This document shows, piece after piece, positions 34,973 through 43,194 of a stretch of DNA of 64,000 nucleotides; the stretch's first letter is position 1; every line of letters begins with the position of its first letter. The notes under the pieces were generated by a model. That model did no database searches, was not told the origin of the DNA, and worked only from the letters and a program-made list of their open reading frames with translations. The position numbers and the translations under genes are program-made. The stretch covers positions 1 to 64,000 of the forward strand of contig NZ_KB907791.1 of NCBI RefSeq assembly GCF_000382205.1, given 5' to 3'. This stretch comes from Dyadobacter beijingensis DSM 21582 (lineage in GTDB: Bacteria; Bacteroidota; Bacteroidia; Cytophagales; Spirosomataceae).

Positions 34973-35854
34973 TTAATGGATTTTAGCAAGCAATTCCACC
35001 ACTTGTTTGCCATAAATATGCCCCGGATCGGCTGAAATCTTTTCCAGTTGCGCCTTGCATTTCGGCAAATCGCCTTGTTGCAAATACGCCAAAGCTATAT
35101 ACCACTCAGCCGCATGGCGTGCCTGCGGATAGCGACTGGTTTCGGCTTGCTGCAATTCCTGCAATGCCTGTGCGCCCTCGCGTTGCGCCAGCAGGCGGAT
35201 GCCCGCGTACACGTGCGTGGTATCCGTGCGCCACTGGCGGAATGCCGACGGGCTCAGGCCGGGCTTTTCCTTGGAGAACGGACTTTCCAATGTCACGTCC
35301 GGATCGAAGTATTGGGCGAAAAATGCGGCGTTGTCAATCGGCAGGGGCGCTCTTTGAGGCTGTTGCTTACGCTTCGGTGTGGGGACTTTGCCGGGATCGG
35401 ATTTTTCTGCCGGCAGGTCTGGACTTGCAGGATCCGGTGCGACCGGTGTTTGAGTTGCCGGCGTTTCCGAGGCAACAGGCGCGGTTTCAGGCGATGCATT
35501 GAAATACCAAACCAGGCCGATGGCAAGCAGAATGCTGGCCGCAGCGGCGAAATAGGCCCAGGCGGGACGGTTTCCGATAGGCTTGACGGCTTTCACGGGA
35601 CTCAGGCTTGGAGTTTCGGTGGGATTGTCGTCGGTTGGCAACGCGCCTTCGCGTTGCAGGTCGGCGTGGATGCCTTTGAATAGTTTCTTGTACTCGTTTA
35701 CTTTCAGGCCGTTGCGGATGCGGCGCTGCAAGGCTACTTCGGTTGCCAATGCCTCGTCCGCGAGCATGCGCTGCTCGAAAGCGGCGCGCTCGTCGGGCGT
35801 GCCTTGGCCGCCGAGGTACTGGTGGATTTCTTGAAAGGTTTCTTCCGATTCCAT
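34973..35854 (-). CDS. Membrane-anchored anti-sigma-like protein with C-terminal TPR
   Basis: A 293-residue protein from the ATG at 35854; the TTG at 35863 is less likely. Residues 1-70 form a cytoplasmic helical part (FQEIHQYLGGQGTPDERAAFE) like anti-sigma N-termini. One membrane helix lies at about 98-115. A Pro-rich linker (about 118-170) and tetratricopeptide-like repeats (GAQALQELQQAETSRYPQA, YIALAYLQQGDLPKC) face the periplasm. It lies 67 nt after the ECF sigma gene on the same strand. It probably holds that sigma factor at the membrane until a periplasmic event releases it. Confidence 0.75.
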   Translation of the reverse strand: MESEETFQEIHQYLGGQGTPDERAAFEQRMLADEALATEVALQRRIRNGLKVNEYKKLFKGIHADLQREGALPTDDNPTETPSLSPVKAVKPIGNRPAWAYFAAAASILLAIGLVWYFNASPETAPVASETPATQTPVAPDPASPDLPAEKSDPGKVPTPKRKQQPQRAPLPIDNAAFFAQYFDPDVTLESPFSKEKPGLSPSAFRQWRTDTTHVYAGIRLLAQREGAQALQELQQAETSRYPQARHAAEWYIALAYLQQGDLPKCKAQLEKISADPGHIYGKQVVELLAKIH

Positions 35855-35921
35855 ATGTGTCAAATCGTGAGTCGCTAGTAGGTTTTCACTTTTTTATACG
35901 CGTTTCCGCCGATTCTTATCG

Positions 35922-36527
35922 CTACAAATGAAATTTCTCTTTCAGGTACCGGGCACATTTGAACCGTTTCACCGCCGCAGATTGCTCCGTCATCCCCAAA
36001 TCCGCCGCAATTTCTCGCAATGAACGTTCTTCCACATAAAACCAGTGAAGCATTTTGCGGCAGTCCTCGGCCAGCAGCCGGAACGCCCGGTCCAGCTTGC
36101 GGAAAATCCAGTCACGCTCGCCGTCGTCGTACGCGGCCATTTGCGCCAAATCTGCCTCCACTGCGGTATTCCCATCTTCGTCCAATGGCAGATGCCCGTC
36201 CAGCGATGTTTCCGCCCGCCGGGTGAGCAGTGAGAGGTTTTTCTTCCATTGGTTAATGTAAATGCTTTGAAAATAGGTAGTTATGCGCGTGTTTTCCTGG
36301 TATACATAACTTCCGTCCCTGATTTTGCCTACAAAAATAGCGAGGCAATCATGCAAAAGGTCTTCGGCCTGCTCCTGGTCGCCGCCCCGTTTCAGCACAT
36401 AAGGAATGCATTGCTGGTAAGTCTGCCGGTACAAATACGTAAACGCCTCATGTTTTTCATGAAGCAGTTCCTCGTAAAATGTCAGCTCGGAATCACGGTA
36501 GCGTTTGCAGGAATCTCGGGGCGTCAT
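35922..36527 (-). CDS. ECF-type RNA polymerase sigma factor
   Basis: A 201-residue protein with sigma region 2 (EAFTYLYRQTYQQCIPYV and the QAEDLLHDCLAIF helix) and region 4 (MLHWFYVEERSLREIAADLGM, helix-turn-helix with QSAAVKRFKCARYL). It lacks regions 1 and 3, as in ECF factors. It begins the unit with the anti-sigma-like and propeller genes. A terminator-like hairpin ends only 17 nt before its ATG, so its promoter lies within or upstream of that structure. A caspase/papain gene set lies immediately upstream and is a natural candidate regulon, by inference. Confidence 0.9.
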   Translation of the reverse strand: MTPRDSCKRYRDSELTFYEELLHEKHEAFTYLYRQTYQQCIPYVLKRGGDQEQAEDLLHDCLAIFVGKIRDGSYVYQENTRITTYFQSIYINQWKKNLSLLTRRAETSLDGHLPLDEDGNTAVEADLAQMAAYDDGERDWIFRKLDRAFRLLAEDCRKMLHWFYVEERSLREIAADLGMTEQSAAVKRFKCARYLKEKFHL

Positions 36528-36543
36528 TCAGGTGGTTATTTTC

Positions 36544-36581
36544 ACAAAAAAACAAAAAAGGGCCGGTTCTGGAAGCGGGCC
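36544..36581 (-). terminator. Terminator of the caspase unit or attenuator of the sigma gene
   Basis: On the minus strand arms GGCCCG and CGGCC (ends 36581 and 36561) pair with two internal mismatches, followed by T6-G-T7. It lies 183 nt after the stop of the last gene of the caspase unit and 17 nt before the sigma factor ATG. It may therefore end one transcript and attenuate the other. Confidence 0.5.
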
Positions 36582-36763
36582 GGAAAACATTTAAAAAAAG
36601 TGCGCAGCATGTGATAATGTTTTACGTGCAATGCGGATAAATGTCCGACGCTGATTTTCGAACGGCACATTACAATTATCAAAATGCATTTGTTCGTTCG
36701 CATTTCAGTGTTGTGGGTTATTACAAACCAGAGAGTGCCCGACGGATTCGACGGGCCTCTTTT

Positions 36764-38239
36764 TTAAAATCCGCTTCTCCGTGCCTGCGTCGTGACCGGG
36801 ATCATACATTTGGCTATTCGCTTATCTCCAGCGTTCACGGCCGTCGCTTCCAGTACTTTTTTCAGGTCGTCCAAAATAAATGTAATGCCGTTTTGCGACT
36901 CGGTTTTTTCAATCGGCCTGAATGTTCCTTCCGTCGCGAAAGCGAGCAGCATTTCAAACCCGAACGGTGCCGCGCATTCAAATTTTTCAGGAATGTCAAT
37001 CCAGCTGCCCACCGCATCGGCCGTGATTTTGAAATCATTATTTCGCAGCCTGACAATATTTTTGGCCGCATCCTGGTAAATCATCCTAACGGTACAAGGC
37101 TTGTTGGCGCGCACTTTCAATGTCATCATATCCCCCTCACGGTACAATTGCGGCCCGAAGCCCTTGTCGGTGCTCACTTCCAGCCGCAGTACTTCCCGCG
37201 TCTCCATGAGCTCATTATCAAATGGTATGGTCAGTGCCGCTACCTCGCGCATGAGCAGGGCCTCGCGCACGAGATTCCCCGCGGGCTCGACCTCGGCATT
37301 CGGAATGTTGCCGAGCAATATTTCCCCCATTAATGTCCCGCCAAGCGGCTTCCCGTTGCTGTCGGAGAGTTTGACAGTCATTTTTAGATAATTTCCTGCC
37401 TGTTCATAACCGCCTGTGAGTCTGGCCAATGGGTCGGAGGTCTGCGGGTTGCCTGCACCGATTTCTAACCTGTCCGACAGTCGCGCAAGCGATGTTTTCA
37501 GCGTACCGGTGACCTGTTTGGAAAAATCATTGGAGATACCCAGTTCGCGGAACGTGATTTCTTCGATGAACAGTTTTTGAATATCTTTTTGCGAAAGGGC
37601 ATGGAGAATTTGTGCCGAAAGTTGATCGATTGCCTCAGGCAATGTAATGTATACCAATGGGTTACGATGGTCGGTGAGTGAAAGCAACTGGCTGCTTTTT
37701 TCCCGCATATCCGTATCCATGAACCCGATTTTCGCTTCGATCACCTCGTTGCCTTTCATTTTCAGGAACACACCGGCGCGGCATGGGACATTTTCCAATT
37801 GCAGGCGCCGTCGCCCCTGGTAATTCCCGAATAGCGATTTGGTACCGTATAAAAATACCAGGAAGCCGTCGGTAACGGATTTAAATTCAGCTTGTTCCCA
37901 GTCGGCATGATAGGACAGGCCGCTTTTTTGATAGCCTGCAAATGCAATGCGCTGGTACTCCTGGAAACCGATCGTCTGCGTGCCCTGGTTGCCCGGCACG
38001 AGGTCGTTTTCGAAGCGGGCGTCGGCGCGGAGGCTTGCGCGGAGGCGGTAACTGGCTTCGTCGCGCTCGTCGCGGTCGGTGATGTAGGGGTTCGTCAGCA
38101 GGCCGAATGCGGATTCGAAATCTTTCAGCACCTGTTTCACGCGATCGGCCGCACGGAGCTGATAGTACGGGCTCAGCGCCTGCGCGAATGCTTGATCCGA
38201 CAAAAAAACAACGATCAGGAAGCCCAGCAGCCGTTTCAT
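36764..38239 (-). CDS. Exported FlgO-like and DUF4384-like protein
   Basis: A 491-residue protein with a signal peptide (cleaved after QAFAQ, about residue 20). The N-terminal third is of unknown fold. The middle (about 210-345) resembles FlgO/CsgG-type envelope proteins: LSQKDIQKLFIEEITF, then LTGGYEQAGNYLKMTVKL. The C-terminal third (about 360-450) has a DUF4384-like pattern (YREGDMMTLKVRANKPCTVRMI). DUF4384 domains are often attached to caspase-like or papain-like proteins and are thought to mediate surface or partner contacts. It is the last gene of the caspase unit, 20 nt after the caspase gene. Confidence 0.65.
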   Translation of the reverse strand: MKRLLGFLIVVFLSDQAFAQALSPYYQLRAADRVKQVLKDFESAFGLLTNPYITDRDERDEASYRLRASLRADARFENDLVPGNQGTQTIGFQEYQRIAFAGYQKSGLSYHADWEQAEFKSVTDGFLVFLYGTKSLFGNYQGRRRLQLENVPCRAGVFLKMKGNEVIEAKIGFMDTDMREKSSQLLSLTDHRNPLVYITLPEAIDQLSAQILHALSQKDIQKLFIEEITFRELGISNDFSKQVTGTLKTSLARLSDRLEIGAGNPQTSDPLARLTGGYEQAGNYLKMTVKLSDSNGKPLGGTLMGEILLGNIPNAEVEPAGNLVREALLMREVAALTIPFDNELMETREVLRLEVSTDKGFGPQLYREGDMMTLKVRANKPCTVRMIYQDAAKNIVRLRNNDFKITADAVGSWIDIPEKFECAAPFGFEMLLAFATEGTFRPIEKTESQNGITFILDDLKKVLEATAVNAGDKRIAKCMIPVTTQARRSGF

Positions 38240-38259
38240 GGAGGTGTCAGAGGATAATG

Positions 38260-39528
38260 CTACCGGGTACGGTTCAGGATCACTTCGCGGGTGAGCAGGC
38301 TGTTTTCCATGGGTACCTGCTGCCGGTTGGTGAGCTCCATCACCCGGATGCGTACGGTGCGGAAAATGTCTTCGAGGCGCAGGTCCGGCACGTCGAGCGC
38401 TTTCAGGAGCTCGGAAGTATACGGGCTGTTGCTGCCGTCGCCGTCAAGGGCGGTATAACCGGGTTTGGTCGAAAATGTAATGAGCGTGCCCGGCGTGGCG
38501 CTCATACTCGCGAGGCCTTTGCCGCCCGTGCTCCGCGTCCAGCTGCGGCTCAGCGGGTTATCGCGGCAGGCGTCGAGGATCATGATGTTGGTACGCTGCG
38601 AGCTTTCGTCCCCCGAAGCCATCTGGTCGAGGATTTCGTCGGCGGAAACGGCGAGCATTTTCATCTCCATTTCCGATTGCGGGCTGATATCCACCGGTAT
38701 CAGGTAGTTTTTACCCGAAACCTGCACGCCGTGGCCCGCATAGTAGAACAACGCCACTTCCAGGTCCTGGCTCTGTATCCGGCTGCCAAACTGTGCGACG
38801 GCCGCCCGCAGGTCCATCTGGCTGGCGTCGATCCGCTCGATCACATTGAAACCGAGGTCTACCAGTTTCTGGCTGATCGCCCGCGCGTCGTTTTCGGGAT
38901 TTTGCAGCTTCGAGCCTGCCTGGTACTTGGAGTTACCCACGACCAGCGCAATGCGTTTCCGGGCTTTTTCATACAGGATCGACAGCGTTTCAGAATGGCT
39001 CGTCCCGAATTTATTGGTGGCTGTCAGCCGTATGGTATTGCCGCCTTCGGTTAGTACCACCTGCGGAAATACCTGCAAGCCGCCCGCGCAGCCTTCTTCT
39101 TTCGATTTCAACGTCTTAAAGGAGCGCGTTTCCATCGGAATGCTCACCCCGTTCACCTCTATGCGCAGGTTTTCGGACTCGTTCACGACGCATGCGGCCA
39201 GTCTTACGTCCGGCTTGTCGCTGTATGCGGCGTTCGTGAGCCATTTGATCTCCGGCTTACCATCCGGCTCGAAGCGGTTGAAAACGTCCTTCACCCCATT
39301 GTTGTAGACGATCTCCGCGATGTCCTTCAAGGGTAGGGAAGACAGGTTTTTGGCATCCGGCGATTTGTATTTTACCAGGTCGGGGTAGACCTCTTTGATC
39401 TCCACGACTTTCTTTTCCCGGTTTCTCAGGTAAAGCGTATCGGCCCGGGTATCCGCCGCGGTAACTGGATTTTGCAGGGCGCAAAAAACGAAGGTAAAGA
39501 TCGTGAAGAGGGTAGTAAAGTGCTTCAT
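38260..39528 (-). CDS. Caspase-like (C14) peptidase, exported
   Basis: A 422-residue protein from the ATG at 39528; the longer frame adds 28 residues before the signal peptide. After the signal (about 1-25) comes a ~55-residue module (VVEIKEVYPDLVKYK, EIVYNNG), also seen in the next gene. An Ig-like part follows, then the caspase domain from about 190: ALVVGNSKYQAGSKLQNPENDA, catalytic His266 in YYAGHGVQ and Cys321 in ILDACRDNP. The dyad is intact. Bacterial C14 enzymes cleave after basic or acidic residues; the target is unknown. It is co-directional with four other exported proteins of the unit. Confidence 0.9.
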   Translation of the reverse strand: MKHFTTLFTIFTFVFCALQNPVTAADTRADTLYLRNREKKVVEIKEVYPDLVKYKSPDAKNLSSLPLKDIAEIVYNNGVKDVFNRFEPDGKPEIKWLTNAAYSDKPDVRLAACVVNESENLRIEVNGVSIPMETRSFKTLKSKEEGCAGGLQVFPQVVLTEGGNTIRLTATNKFGTSHSETLSILYEKARKRIALVVGNSKYQAGSKLQNPENDARAISQKLVDLGFNVIERIDASQMDLRAAVAQFGSRIQSQDLEVALFYYAGHGVQVSGKNYLIPVDISPQSEMEMKMLAVSADEILDQMASGDESSQRTNIMILDACRDNPLSRSWTRSTGGKGLASMSATPGTLITFSTKPGYTALDGDGSNSPYTSELLKALDVPDLRLEDIFRTVRIRVMELTNRQQVPMENSLLTREVILNRTR

Positions 39529-39562
39529 GTAACGTTGAATAGGGTGTAACGGGAGCCTTGAC

Positions 39563-40288
39563 TTAAAATGAGAGTGCGATACTGAGCCCGCCAGCCTGTG
39601 CGGGAGCGTCATAGTATGGTCGGAACGACAGCACTTCTTTCTTCTGGGCGAGCTCGGTGCGAGTTTTTTTAGTTAAATGTACATTTTTAAGACCGATCAG
39701 GTCTAATGCAATGCCGCCCAGCACCGCCGCTGCCCCTGCATATATTCCGGGCGAAGCGAACCGCAGGAAATTCTCCTGTTTCTGCAGGTCCGCCGCGGGA
39801 GGGGATTGGTCGTAATTGGCTTTGTACCAGGCAATATAGGCATCATTGGTTTGCCTGATACCACGTTTGTAAGTATTGAAATCGCTGTTCAGTTTGATGA
39901 GCGTCGCTGCGCCGCCCAGAATGGCGGCGGACCCCACCGCCAGATAAATGGTACTGCGCTTTTGGTAGCGATTGATTTTTTGTTCCAGGTATTTTAAACC
40001 GTCCGGTGTTGCCGGCGCATTTTCACGTGGTTTCTGTAATCCCAATTTCAGTTCGGTGCGGCCGTTTTCATATTCGATGCGCACGACTTCCGACCGGAAA
40101 ATAAAGTAATCGGGGCCGTCGGGATTATCAGCCCTTTTATATTTTACATATTTGGAATCCGTTCCGAGGACTTTCCCTTTAATTTCCTTTCCGTCTTTCT
40201 GAATGATCTTGTCCTGCGCGTTCGCAGCCGGGGAGAGAAGCAGGGTAATGATTCCTACCAAAAACGAAACCGCGACAACTTTCCGCAT
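39563..40288 (-). CDS. Exported membrane protein sharing a module with the adjacent caspase
   Basis: A 241-residue protein from the ATG at 40288. After a signal peptide (to about ANAQ), residues 26-75 form a beta-rich module (IKGKVLGTDSKYVKYKRAD, VVRIEYENG). This module aligns by eye with the N-terminal part of the caspase at 38260. Two hydrophobic segments follow at about 110-128 and 173-195. The C-terminus ends in a barrel-like strand. It has no catalytic motif. It lies between the C1 peptidase and caspase genes (155 nt and 34 nt gaps) and is probably co-expressed as an anchor or scaffold, by inference. Confidence 0.65.
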   Translation of the reverse strand: MRKVVAVSFLVGIITLLLSPAANAQDKIIQKDGKEIKGKVLGTDSKYVKYKRADNPDGPDYFIFRSEVVRIEYENGRTELKLGLQKPRENAPATPDGLKYLEQKINRYQKRSTIYLAVGSAAILGGAATLIKLNSDFNTYKRGIRQTNDAYIAWYKANYDQSPPAADLQKQENFLRFASPGIYAGAAAVLGGIALDLIGLKNVHLTKKTRTELAQKKEVLSFRPYYDAPAQAGGLSIALSF

Positions 40289-40443
40289 GGGAAATAATGC
40301 GCCGGGCCGGGACTTTCGGGCCGCAGTTTGACTGGTAAAGAATGACTTGTCCAATACGAAGAGGATTGAGTATGATAATTTGATTTTAAAAATAAGCAAT
40401 TGAAGTCAAACCGGTCACATATATTCGCCTAATTTGGTGCCGC

Positions 40444-41907
40444 TTATTGGTGTACTATTTTCACAATAATGGGCACGACGCTTCCTTTTGGATTTCCCTT
40501 TACCTCATAAGATACTTTTCCGGGCGCGTAGGCAATTTCTTTGGCCGGAATAAATTCTTCGCCCAATGCCCCGTAGGCTTTTTGCGTAATGCTGCCGGCC
40601 GTATTTTTTATTTTACGGGCAAGTTCTTCGAGATTCAGCTCGTTGCGGGAGATGAAAACGATGAAATAATCTTCACCGGCAACGTCGTCCAGGGTAAACG
40701 AGGCGTCGGGCGAGGGCATGAGCACGTCGCTGTTGGCGGGGACGACGGCGCTCGTGGTGAGGTCGTCGGTATGGTAGGGGAACAGGCCCGACACCCTGTT
40801 CTCGCGGTCGGAGGCGAGGATGTAGACATACGATTGCTGCGAATTGTGCACTACCATCTTGAACCGCGTACCGGAGGCATAGGGCTGCGTCATCGTATAA
40901 GCGACTATATCGGTCCTTTCGCCCGGCGCCGGTTTTCCCCTGAATGCCGTCGAACCGACCGCCATGGAAGCATTACCCGCCATGAAATCGACATTTCCTT
41001 TGAGTGTAATCGTTTGCGGCTGGGGTTTCACGAGTGGTTCGGCAAAAATCTGGTAGGCGTTTTTGGTAAAGCGGATGAGGTCGGCGTAGCGGACCCAGAC
41101 GTAGCCGTCTTTGCCCCAGCCTTTGCCCCAGCTGTTGGCAATGAGGAACGACCCGCCGTTGACGGCATCGTCGTATCCCACGACGGCCATAGCATGCGCT
41201 CCGATGGTATTTTCAGGGTTTTCGGCTGTCGCCGGCTGCCAGTTTTCCTTCGTTTCCCCGATAAACGACTCGGGTATCAGCATTCCGATCAGCACCGCAT
41301 TCCTGCCTTCCGCCAATGCCGATTTGATGGCCGCAACCCGGTATTCAGCGCTGCTACCGGCTTCATTGGGATTAAACAATGTCATATAATCGCCGATTTT
41401 GAAGTTCGCGGCTTTGTCGTCGCAGTGGTCCGAATCGACGTTGCAGTTCGCCGGCGCGCAGGAAAGGAATGCACTGCCTTTGGTTTTCATCACTTCCAGG
41501 GCATCTTCCAGGAACACGCCTTCGGCACAGCCCGCCTCGGGGCCGAGTTTGATCTGTCCGTACAGCCAGCCCGGCGAGAATGCCATCGGTGCGATCTTCG
41601 CCGGCTGGTTGCCGAGCCCGAGCTTGCCCGCCTCCATGGCCGTGCGCATGTAGTAGGCGGCCGACCACCCCACGCAGGTGCCATCGTCGCCCTGGTCGCC
41701 GATAGCGGGTAGGAGCCCGCGAATGCTGAATGCGGGTGGTAATGCGCCTTTAAATACGATATTGGGCGATTTCCGGGGCACCCGCAGGTATTTGGCATCG
41801 TCGATTTTAAGCCCCATCGCACGCCGCTGGCCCATTGCACCGGCTACCGGCAGCCATAGAGCGCCGATCAGCAGTAAGCGGAATGCAATGGAAGGTAACG
41901 TTTTCAT
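40444..41907 (-). CDS. Papain-like (C1) cysteine peptidase with DUF4384-like tail
   Basis: A 487-residue protein from the ATG at 41907; a TTG two codons upstream is unlikely. The signal peptide is cleaved near GAMGQ. The papain domain has the whole catalytic set: oxyanion Gln72 and nucleophile Cys78 in AIGDQGDDGTCVGWSA, His238 in IGAHAMAVVGYDD, and Asn258 in IANSWGKGWG. A DUF4384-like domain follows at about 335-430 (YVYILASDRENRVSGLFPYHTDD is split here across its core strands). No prodomain is visible. It is the second gene of the unit, 12 nt after the first caspase gene. Confidence 0.9.
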   Translation of the reverse strand: MKTLPSIAFRLLLIGALWLPVAGAMGQRRAMGLKIDDAKYLRVPRKSPNIVFKGALPPAFSIRGLLPAIGDQGDDGTCVGWSAAYYMRTAMEAGKLGLGNQPAKIAPMAFSPGWLYGQIKLGPEAGCAEGVFLEDALEVMKTKGSAFLSCAPANCNVDSDHCDDKAANFKIGDYMTLFNPNEAGSSAEYRVAAIKSALAEGRNAVLIGMLIPESFIGETKENWQPATAENPENTIGAHAMAVVGYDDAVNGGSFLIANSWGKGWGKDGYVWVRYADLIRFTKNAYQIFAEPLVKPQPQTITLKGNVDFMAGNASMAVGSTAFRGKPAPGERTDIVAYTMTQPYASGTRFKMVVHNSQQSYVYILASDRENRVSGLFPYHTDDLTTSAVVPANSDVLMPSPDASFTLDDVAGEDYFIVFISRNELNLEELARKIKNTAGSITQKAYGALGEEFIPAKEIAYAPGKVSYEVKGNPKGSVVPIIVKIVHQ

Positions 41908-41919
41908 TATCAAATAGTT

Positions 41920-43095
41920 CTATTGGAATCCGGGGATAGGCACAGTGTCTTTTACGGTGATATCCCTGAAAAGTATCTTCAAACCCGCCTGATCAGTTAC
42001 CGGAGAGGCATTGTGGCCGGTGATTTCCACCTGATCGAATTTTACGTGCATCAGGTTTTTGAAATAAATCCGCACCGGTACCGAGGCAGTGGTACCGTTC
42101 TTGCGGGTCACCAGCACGTGGGGCGAGCGCTGTTTACCATTCTCCCTAGGGTCGTTTGCGAACAGGCTGATGGCCAGTTCCACGGCCTGCTCACGCTGCT
42201 CGGTCGAGAGGCTTTGATCGGCGATGATCGAAATGTAGGATTGCAGGTCGGTGAGGCGCCGCGCGGTAAGCTTGTCGGCTTCGGATAACTTGGCCGGCAG
42301 GACTGCGGGTAAGGTACCAGCCCATTGCGAATGGTGTTTCTGGGAATCGGGCAGATTTTTGAGCGTTTCCTGCAAGCGGTTTTCGGCATCGGCCAGCAGG
42401 GTTTCCCACGACACCCGGCTGCTGTTGCTTCCCGCGTAGGCGAGGGCTTGTATCCAGGTTTTGCTGTAAAAGCTGCCGTTTTGCGGATGTGCCGTGGCGC
42501 GTTCGCCCTTTTTGGCACTGCTGATGAGCAGGTCGCCGTGCGCTTCCACGAACAGGTCGCGCATGATTTTCGTGTCCTGCGTGACGGTGATGCCCCTCGT
42601 CACAGGCGTGGGCGGGCTTTGGCTGCGGGGGAGCAAGTTGTTGCAGCAGTCGGCCAGGGTGAGGCAGAAGCGTGGGTTCTTCGCTTTCAAAAGACGGTGG
42701 ACCATTTCCAGTTCCAGGTTTTCGTCTTTGAAATATAAAACAGGAAATGTACTTTTTTCGTCGGTGCTGTTAATTCCGTGGCCAGTATAATAGAAAAATA
42801 GAATGTCGTCCGGATTGCATTGAATTTTTGAAATAGCTTCCTGTATTCCGCTTTTCCCAAACTGGTCTTCATGGCAAATGATTTCCTGAAACTGGTACCC
42901 GATTTTTTTAGAAATCCCCTGTAACGTAAGCGACATTTCTTCCAGATCTTTTTCACAACCTGCACCCAGAACGGCATCGCGGGTATCCGCTACCAACACG
43001 GCGTAAAATGATTGCGCATGGGCTAATGTATTGACAAATAGCAAAATAATTCCGATCCAAAGCGCGCAAAGGGGACGTTTCAGAAGGCGATTCAT
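41920..43095 (-). CDS. Caspase-like (C14) peptidase, exported, first of the unit
   Basis: A 391-residue protein. The signal peptide (about 1-28, ending AHAQ) is followed directly by the caspase fold: FYAVLVADTRDAVLGAG, catalytic His106 in FYYTGHGINS, and Cys151 in LTLADCCNN. The dyad is intact although the sequence differs strongly from the second caspase of the unit, so the two are not recent duplicates. The C-terminal 150 residues are of unknown fold and end in a beta-rich stretch. It is the first gene of the five-gene unit, about 100 nt downstream of the GNAT gene. Confidence 0.88.
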   Translation of the reverse strand: MNRLLKRPLCALWIGIILLFVNTLAHAQSFYAVLVADTRDAVLGAGCEKDLEEMSLTLQGISKKIGYQFQEIICHEDQFGKSGIQEAISKIQCNPDDILFFYYTGHGINSTDEKSTFPVLYFKDENLELEMVHRLLKAKNPRFCLTLADCCNNLLPRSQSPPTPVTRGITVTQDTKIMRDLFVEAHGDLLISSAKKGERATAHPQNGSFYSKTWIQALAYAGSNSSRVSWETLLADAENRLQETLKNLPDSQKHHSQWAGTLPAVLPAKLSEADKLTARRLTDLQSYISIIADQSLSTEQREQAVELAISLFANDPRENGKQRSPHVLVTRKNGTTASVPVRIYFKNLMHVKFDQVEITGHNASPVTDQAGLKILFRDITVKDTVPIPGFQ

Positions 43096-43194
43096 GCTGA
43101 CAATGTTTGAGACAAAAGGGGAACGGAGCGTAAATATTAAACGGAGTGCAATTAATTCAACTAATTTGAAGCGAACAAATAAAGGGTGAATGTT

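Noticed and set aside
36727..36765. A plus-strand hairpin with T-run at the end of the FlgO-like gene
   Set aside because: The T-run faces the wrong way for the minus-strand genes, and no plus-strand gene ends there; the stem has mismatches.
38260..43095. Caspase-like genes as a cytoplasmic anti-phage death system
   Set aside because: Both caspases and the papain-like peptidase have signal peptides, and no nuclease, gasdermin or CRISPR-type partner is next to them, so a defence role within the cytoplasm is unlikely.
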